64,000 bases of DNA, from assembly GCA_009760855.2 (NCBI GenBank), contig WPIO01000079.1, forward strand, positions 107,501-171,500. The letters run 5' to 3'. The notes below the pieces were generated by a model, which did not search any database, had not been told where the DNA came from, and saw only the letters and a program-made list of their open reading frames with translations. Both the position numbers and the translations under genes were made by a program. The DNA comes from Cristatella mucedo (lineage: Eukaryota; Bryozoa; Phylactolaemata; Cristatellidae). Of the stretch, positions 58,470 through 64,000 are shown piece by piece. Within the stretch, counting starts at the first letter, position 1. Each line of letters begins with the position of its first letter.

Positions 58470-59513
58470 GCCCACCCAGCAATGCACAGACCTCTGTCAT
58501 CGTGAACCACGTGACCCACAACATGAACGTGGCTGTAATGACCCCCCTGCAGCACTTGACCGTCAGCAATGGCACCGTCGAGGGCCCCGGTATGATGCCT
58601 CAGCATCGACGGCAGGGCGACCACCGGAAGGCGACGCCTTCCGGCAGCGATTGCAGCGCTGGCAGGCCGCCTCGCTGCAGCCACTCGGTGCCAATCACAG
58701 AAGCCGACGACAGCCCCGCCGCAGCAGCCGACGATGGCGGCGATTGCTCGCGAAGCAATGGAGGCGGCGATGGTTGCGGGCAGCCATTGCTGTCCACTTC
58801 TGGCCACGGAAGTCCACCTCGCGGCCTCGCTGGCAGCTGCATGCAGGCAGCCGCCAGCTTCAAAAACTCAAAGCAGTCCCAGCGGCGGCTCTGCGGTGGT
58901 GACGACAGCGACGTCAGCATCCAGCATTTGGACAGCTGCGCTGGCTGCAGCAGCTGCTTTTCTGACCCGGCGGCAGCTGAGCAGCAGCAGCAGCAGCAGC
59001 AGGCACCTGCCTCTGATGTTCACGGGAATCCAAGAATGGAGCCTTTTACGCCTGCAGACTTTGGGGATACTTGCGGTCGTGCTAGCGACGACGACGACGA
59101 CCATGCAGATCTGGAAGCAGCAGCAGCATCCCTGATGGCATCAGCCGGGCACGAGCGTGCTGATGCAGAAGCGTACGACAGCGACGATGGAGGCAGAGGA
59201 GAGGCAGCCAGCGAAACGGGAGTGAGCGACAGCGCCTACTGCAGCACGGACTACAATGGCACCGCCGGCTTGCCACTCGAGCAGCACGCCGCCTACTCTG
59301 GTCACGTGACGATAAAGGCTGCTCTTGTGAAGAACTGCGAGGTCTTCACTGCTGCTCCTCGTTCATCTGCGGCAGTCGTGGCACCGTCATTCGCCGAGGA
59401 CCGTGGCGGAGGGGGCAGCAACATAAGCGGCATTCACCTCGAGCTCGGTCACGTGGATAGGCTGCATGTGGTGGCCGTTGCTGGAGACTCGCCTCCACTT
59501 GGCTTGCATCCGG
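58470..59513 (+). CDS. Long acidic cytoplasmic exon, unknown membrane protein
   Basis: Product not recognised. Acceptor TGCCCATAG|GC after a pyrimidine-rich tract, donor CATCCGG|GTAAGA; phase 1 at both ends, 348 codons. It starts GPPSNAQTSVIVNHVTHNMN and continues with Ser/Gly/Asp-rich sequence, Cys clusters (CAGCSSCFSD), a Gln run of seven encoded by CAG (about 58,980), acidic blocks (RASDDDDDHADLEAA, YDSDDGGRGEAASE) and SDSAYCSTDYNGTA. The last part (VTIKAALVKNCEVF, HLELGHVDRLHVVAVAGD) looks more like folded protein. Position after the transmembrane exon implies a cytoplasmic tail with likely phosphorylation sites. The frame runs on past the donor into a GA repeat, which supports a splice there. 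Confidence 0.6.
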
Positions 59514-59577
59514 GTAAGAGGTCAAAAGTGACAGGGAGAGAGGTCGAAAGATCGGAGGAGGAGGAGAAGACACATTG

Positions 59578-59593
59578 TAGAGAGAGAGAGAGA

Positions 59594-59628
<35 letters not shown>

Positions 59629-59645
59629 AGGGTGGGAGGGAGAGA
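59578..59645 (+). repeat. GA-rich microsatellite after the cytoplasmic exon
   Basis: AGAGAGAGAG runs starting about 65 bases after the exon donor. Confidence 0.95.
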
Positions 59646-59684
59646 GAGTGGGATTAGCGGGATATAGGCATAGATAATAGTGAT

Positions 59685-61200
59685 AATAATTGTGATAATA
59701 ATACATTGATTTGCATTGCACTTCTGACAGCCTAATCTCTTTCTAGGTACTTTACATAAGCTGCAAATTAATTATTATCGAATGGGTTATGGTAGCACAC
59801 TCAATGTTAGCAAGCATAACATGGTTAGGGGTGACCTGCACAGGGTCAGCATGCAAGTGTATGTAGTGGCAGCATGCACAGTGTCAGCACCCATAAGCAC
59901 ATCAAGGACGAATCACAGGGACCCACTAAATGCTGTCCTGAATAAGTGCATTTTTAATTTCTTTTTAAATTTGGTCAAGTCAGGGGATGTCGTGTGGCAA
60001 GTAGGGAGTGAGTTCCAGGCTTTGGGAGCATACTAAATAGAGGCATGGTCTCCAAAGGATTTGAGATTTGTACGAGGTATTGGTAATAATAATAATAATA
60101 ATGCACTTGATAAAGCGCCCTCAGAGAACTCGATCTCTTTCTAGGCGCTTAGGTAAGCCATTTGATTAAGAAAAGCGGGTGGTATGATGCTTAGGCTGAT
60201 GGGGCAGTAGATCTTATAGGTAGGCTGGAGCCAGAGAATGGACGGACCTAAAAGGGAGTGACGACACCTTGAAGTCGATGTGCTGCTTGACCTGGAGCCA
60301 GTGCAGGTCGGCGAGAAGTGGTGTGATGTGGCAACGGCAAAACTCACGACAGACAAGCCTAGCTGCAGAGTTTTGCACCAGCTGTACATGCCTGATACAG
60401 GCCGGTAGACCTGCAAACAGTAAGTTGGAGAAGTCGAGACGGATCGCTACAAATGCATTGACCAACTTGGATTGAGTATCCCTATCTGTGCATGCCCGAA
60501 TTCGTTCAGTGTTAGGTGAAAGTAGGTAGACATGCCCGTGGAGCTTATATAGTCGTCTAGTCAGAGGTCTCTTTTTAAGAGGACGCCTAGATATATGCAA
60601 TAATGCAGATAAACCGAAAATCATGCTGATAAGAGCCAATTTTCAGCGTTAAGCTCTCTAATTTTATTAGCCACTCTAGGTTTGCCAATCAACGGTGTAT
60701 TGTTTTTTATTGTCATTCTATTTGAGAAAGTTTGCTACCATCCAAGTGCAAACGTCGGCAGTACATGCAGCAAGGATGTTGAGAGATTTTGAATGGCCAG
60801 AAAGCTGAGAGGTATGAAAGCACATATGCAGCTGTGTATCATCGGCATGGAAATAGATGCCTAGATTCTCTTGGTCTAGTGTTGCTTTCTAAATTAGTGG
60901 CCCAACAACAGCCTTATTGAAAAATGCAGGGACAAAACCTGAGCATTAGGACACATTGATTATGTTTATAATGCATGGCAGCAGCAGATCGATACATCCT
61001 AGAGGTAGGACAGTGTGAATAGAGTCTAGAAGACCAGTTGTCTTCTTTGACTGGGAGATGAATTTTAGGATGAAGTCACTCATGGCCTCCTTGAATGCAG
61101 ACATTGAAGTGCTGCGTTGATTTGAAGGAGAGAGAGTCTCGTGGTCGGCACGACACTGTCTATAGGCTGGCACTTCTATTGTTCTAATCTATCATGCTGA
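59685..61200 (-). mobile_element. LINE A long copy with nested solo tail
   Basis: Reverse orientation. Tail and hairpin at 59,685-59,765, 3' UTR, C-terminal frames (LVNAFVAIRLDFSNLLFAGL within 60,214-60,639) and decayed RT/linker to about 61,200. A separate tail-only unit is inserted at 60,087-60,151. Confidence 0.85.
60087..60151 (-). mobile_element. Solo LINE A tail, 65 bp, TSD GGTAA
   Basis: The (AAT)n run and the GCGCCCTCAGAGAACTCGA-TCTCTTTCTAGGCGC hairpin only, inserted within another LINE A copy. The equivalent uninterrupted sequence is at about 42,790. GGTAA flanks it at 60,082-60,086 and 60,152-60,156. Confidence 0.85.
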
Positions 61201-62106
61201 CAAAATTCGAAGTGAAACTGAATCCATTGCAGCTTTTTATAGCCGTTTGGTAGTGACTGAGTCTAGCGCTTGTTTCGCTGCCGTACGGCAAGCGCTAGCC
61301 TTTACCTAGCACTGCTACTGCATGCCGGGTGTTGTAGGCATCGCCACGTGGAGCGCCTGTGCGCTGGAAAACGGCTCGTGATGATGTCTGACAGCGAATC
61401 GTCGAATCGTCGCTGCCTATGTGCCATCACCTGAGCCGCCGGCGCGCAGCAGCAGGCACCTACGAGCTTTTTTAGCTTTTTTTTTACGAGTTTTTTCATG
61501 CCCGTTCCATCGGCGACATCCGATGGTGTCATCCGACATCCGTGCATCGGCGACATCGTGCTTGCTGGTTGTTGCTCCGAGCGACAAGCCCACTTGGCTG
61601 CTTCGGTGGCCCGTGGCTCGTGGCCGGAAGCACCGCCGCTCCAGCTACCTACTGCGCATCCCAACCGAACCGGTCGTCAGTGTGTCGCCATCGAGTGCTG
61701 CCGCCGCCGCCCCAGCAGCGCCCTCAAAGACAGGCTCTTGGCGGGGGGGGGGGGGGGGGGTGGGCTCGGACCAAGCAATCAAACGTGCAAAGCTGCCGCA
61801 GCCGTTGCAGCGGCAGCTTTGCCGATCCCGATGAAGCTTGAGCTGCTTCAGGTGCCTGCTGCTTCTGGAGTCCCTCGGAGGCACCGGGACGAGCGAGTGC
61901 GACCGAGCGAGTGCCTTCTGGACAGCGAAGCTCGCTTCCTCCCTCCTTGGACTGCGGCGGCGGGTGACGTCACGGATCATGTTATCATCATGTTAAGCAC
62001 GTTCTTTTGCGAAGCGATCATCACCGTGTGTTCAGGATGTGGTTACATATAGTTTTGTGGCCTCTTTTAGCCCGACCTTGACCTTTGAGCTCGTCTTTCC
62101 ACGCAG
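61201..62106. other. GC-rich spacer with poly-G run
   Basis: Overlapping plus frames of 137, 184 and 99 codons cross a poly-G run (about 61,743-61,760). None has recognisable features or phase-compatible splice sites, so no exon is called. Confidence 0.45.
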
Positions 62107-62293
62107 CATTGCTGCTTGCAGAGAAGCCGGCAGATGTGGTCACACTGCCTGTGTTAGCCGAGCCTAAGGGCAGCTCTTTGGGCCTTCGAAGCCTCTCGCA
62201 GTCCATCGAAATCTGGATTTCCATTGGCTGCTTCGCGAGGCACCACGTGACGTTTATACTTTCTAGCGCAGTTGATATGCTGTGCACTCACAT
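62107..62293 (+). CDS. Candidate further exon of the membrane protein
   Basis: Very good sites: CTCGTCTTTCCACGCAG|CA and CTCACAT|GTAAGT. The phase-1 start matches the preceding exon; phase 2 out. It encodes LLLAEKPADVVTLPVLAEPK, then LRSLSQSIEIWISIGCFARH and VTFILSSAVDMLCTH. It is the only frame open across the exon. No family is recognised. If it is real, a further exon starting in phase 2 must follow. Confidence 0.42.
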
Positions 62294-62734
62294 GTAAGTG
62301 CACCAGCTCAGAAAAAGTGCAATACACGATTCTTTTCGACATATCTTTTTCTATATTAAACAGTTATCGATCTGAAGCAGGATACACTGGCCGCAGTTAA
62401 TCAGTGTTAATGCTGCGCTCTCTACCGACTGCTGCTGCACGAAAGCTGCTGCTGCTGCAAGATTGGAATGCAGCAATGCCTGCCACTGCAAGACTGCTCA
62501 CAGTCTGCTAGCGACAACATCGACCTTGCGACCTCGTCTGGAATCCGTCAGCCCCCACCTACTATAGTTCTCCACCAGAGTTTGACCGTCGTCAATTTAG
62601 CAGTGCCAGGTAGCAGATGACCCTCTCACACACATACACGTGCACACACGCACACACACACACACACAAACACACAGCTGATGGCTTGTGGGCTGCTACC
62701 GGCTGGTATTATAAGGAGAGAATGTCCTTAGCCG

Positions 62735-62875
62735 AGCTGATTTGGTCTAGCAGTTAAGGTGCTCGCACCGACCAAGGTCTGACTGAGGTCATGGGCTCGA
62801 GCCCCGAGGCATATGTGAAGCGCCTGAATAGAGATCAAGTTCTCTTGGGGTGCTAAATAAATGATTTATATATAT
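62735..62875 (+). mobile_element. SINE-2 copy
   Basis: GCTGATTTGGTCTAGCAGTTAAGGTGCTCG head, GTCATGGGCTCGAGCCCCGAGGC box B, then GAAGCGCCTGAATAGAGATCAAGTTCTCTTGGGGTGC hairpin tail. An AT-rich (TTTAATTTAA) stretch to about 62,952 follows. Confidence 0.85.
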
Positions 62876-63172
62876 TTTTTTAATTTTGTTTTAAATTTAA
62901 TTAATTTAATTTAATTTAATTTAATTAATTAATAATTAAATTAAATTAAAGTTCGTGCTGGCAGATACCACGCATGAGCATGTACTCATTGCATGAGCAT
63001 ATACTCGTTTCAATTAAAGTCCCCTACACCGGCTAGAATACCAAAATTCACTGTGCAGCATCTGCTAGGACGTGGGGGTGCTTTACACTTATTTTTAGAT
63101 TTTAATCGGACGAAAGGCTATCACTTGATCATTAGTATCTTCGTATTTGTCCCAATTGCTTTTAGTACACAG

Positions 63173-63286
63173 TATTCGGAGCAGAATTTGAATGTGAAAA
63201 ACTCGTTCACATCATTAATGAAATGCAGCCCAAGACTGGCACCTGGTCAACCATGGACCGAATGCAACTTGTCTCCTTAACCCACG
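63173..63286 (+). CDS. Candidate exon, phase 1-1, unknown product
   Basis: Acceptor TAGTACACAG|TA, donor CCCACG|GTAAGT, 38 codons reading FGAEFECEKLVHIINEMQPK then TGTWSTMDRMQLVSLTH. Its phase fits joining directly from the exon ending at 59,513 but not from the one ending at 62,293. The two could therefore be alternatives, or an exon between them is missing. The EKLV...W...M pattern faintly resembles a death-domain start, but this is not firm. Confidence 0.35.
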
Positions 63287-63404
63287 GTAAGTTTGATGAT
63301 ATTTATAGAGCAAATGGTTAAATAAAGGGCCGCCTTCGTATCAGTTGTTATTCGCATGGTGCAGGGATTTAGCCAGAACCTCGACCTTACTAAGCTAGCT
63401 TAGA

Positions 63405-64000
63405 AATGGGCCTCCGACTGTAACTCCGAAAAGTCACATTGACTATGTGGGTATTACGCAGGAGAGTTTTGTATAGCACACTCACAGCCTAAGCGGCTTT
63501 CGGTAAGCATTCGGTAGCCAACAGACTTCATCTCACGCAACAATGAGAAAATGGGAAGCATAGCAGAGTCAGGAGAGAAGTTGAAGTAGTGAGTAGCATG
63601 GAAGTAGCAGCTCAGGACCGCTGAAAAGGATGAGCCATAGTCGGCAGTAGTAGAGCAGTTGCCGTTGTGTATGAATCGTGGAAGCGAGTTCCAAAGTCTA
63701 TGACCTGCAGAGCTAAAGCTTCGGTCGCCAATGGTCTTTAAGCAGATGAATGGAACAGCAATTGCATTGTCCGTACAGAACCTGAGGGTACGAAGAGGCT
63801 GAAACTAGTGGAGCAGTTCAGCTAGGTACGAAGGAGCCAAGCCGTGACCTTGGCCATGTGGATCAGCCTAAGAACTTTGTTCTGAATCCTTTGATCAACC
63901 GGTAGCCAGCTCTTTTAGCAAAGGAGACACGTGCTCAAATCTCTGGGACTTGAAGACTAACCTTGCAGCCATATTCATAGTCAGCTGCAGTGGCCTAATG
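63405..64000 (-). mobile_element. LINE B copy, runs off the right edge
   Basis: Reverse orientation. The 3' end (GGGCCTCCGACTGTAACTCC) is followed by TCTCACGCAACAATGAGAAA and the C-terminal region up to GCAGCCATATTCATAGTCAGCTG at the window end. Frameshifts are present. Confidence 0.85.

Noticed and set aside
61421-62052. Overlapping 99-184-codon frames as a cytoplasmic exon of the membrane protein
   Set aside because: They cross a poly-G run, none has a phase-compatible acceptor-donor pair, and the composition is GC-driven.

Overview
The window is metazoan nuclear DNA, most likely from an invertebrate. It has split genes with GT-AG introns, no bacterial-type gene packing, dense microsatellites (mostly CT/GA, also CA and TA), two abundant non-LTR retrotransposon (LINE) families, two tRNA-derived SINE families, one LTR retrotransposon and a decayed Tc1-like transposon. 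The species cannot be named from the sequence alone.

Left arm (1-14,660): thirteen coding exons of a WDR17-like WD40 protein lie on the minus strand. The ATG is at 14,208-14,210 and the last exon seen is at 335-490, so the 3' part of the gene is beyond the left edge. I assigned every exon boundary by hand. All junctions have GT-AG ends and compatible phases, giving about 717 codons. A candidate promoter (YY1-like site plus E-box) and 5' UTR exon lie at about 14,565-14,655. Several introns carry LINE, SINE or microsatellite insertions, and two microsatellites lie close to splice donors.

Middle (14,660-44,900): no conserved host gene is recognised. This is a repeat field of LINE family A (L2/CR1-like, 3' hairpin plus ATT tail) and LINE family B (related C-terminal RT-like protein, different 3' end), often nested. 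It includes one well-preserved LINE A RT ORF (30,935-32,365). A Ty3/Gypsy-type LTR element (36,684-41,396) sits inside a LINE B copy. It is young by LTR similarity but carries one stop codon and three frame changes. A GC-rich segment (19,320-19,930) contains a perfect 32-bp palindrome and is followed by about 340 bp of CT-rich DNA.

Right arm (44,900-64,000): a set of plus-strand exons with matching phases looks like an unfamiliar single-pass membrane protein: a cysteine-rich ectodomain exon (44,940-45,290), a Pro-rich stalk plus transmembrane exon (48,777-48,992), a long Asp/Ser-rich cytoplasmic exon (58,470-59,513) and further candidate exons at 62,107-62,293 and 63,173-63,286. I could not assign it to a family; it is the best candidate for something undescribed here.

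The mobile elements appear linked. LINE A, the tRNA-derived SINE-2 family and several solo tail insertions of about 60-100 bp share one 3' hairpin, and compensatory base changes in SINE-2 support the fold. This fits SINE-2 and the tail-only units being mobilised by the LINE A machinery.
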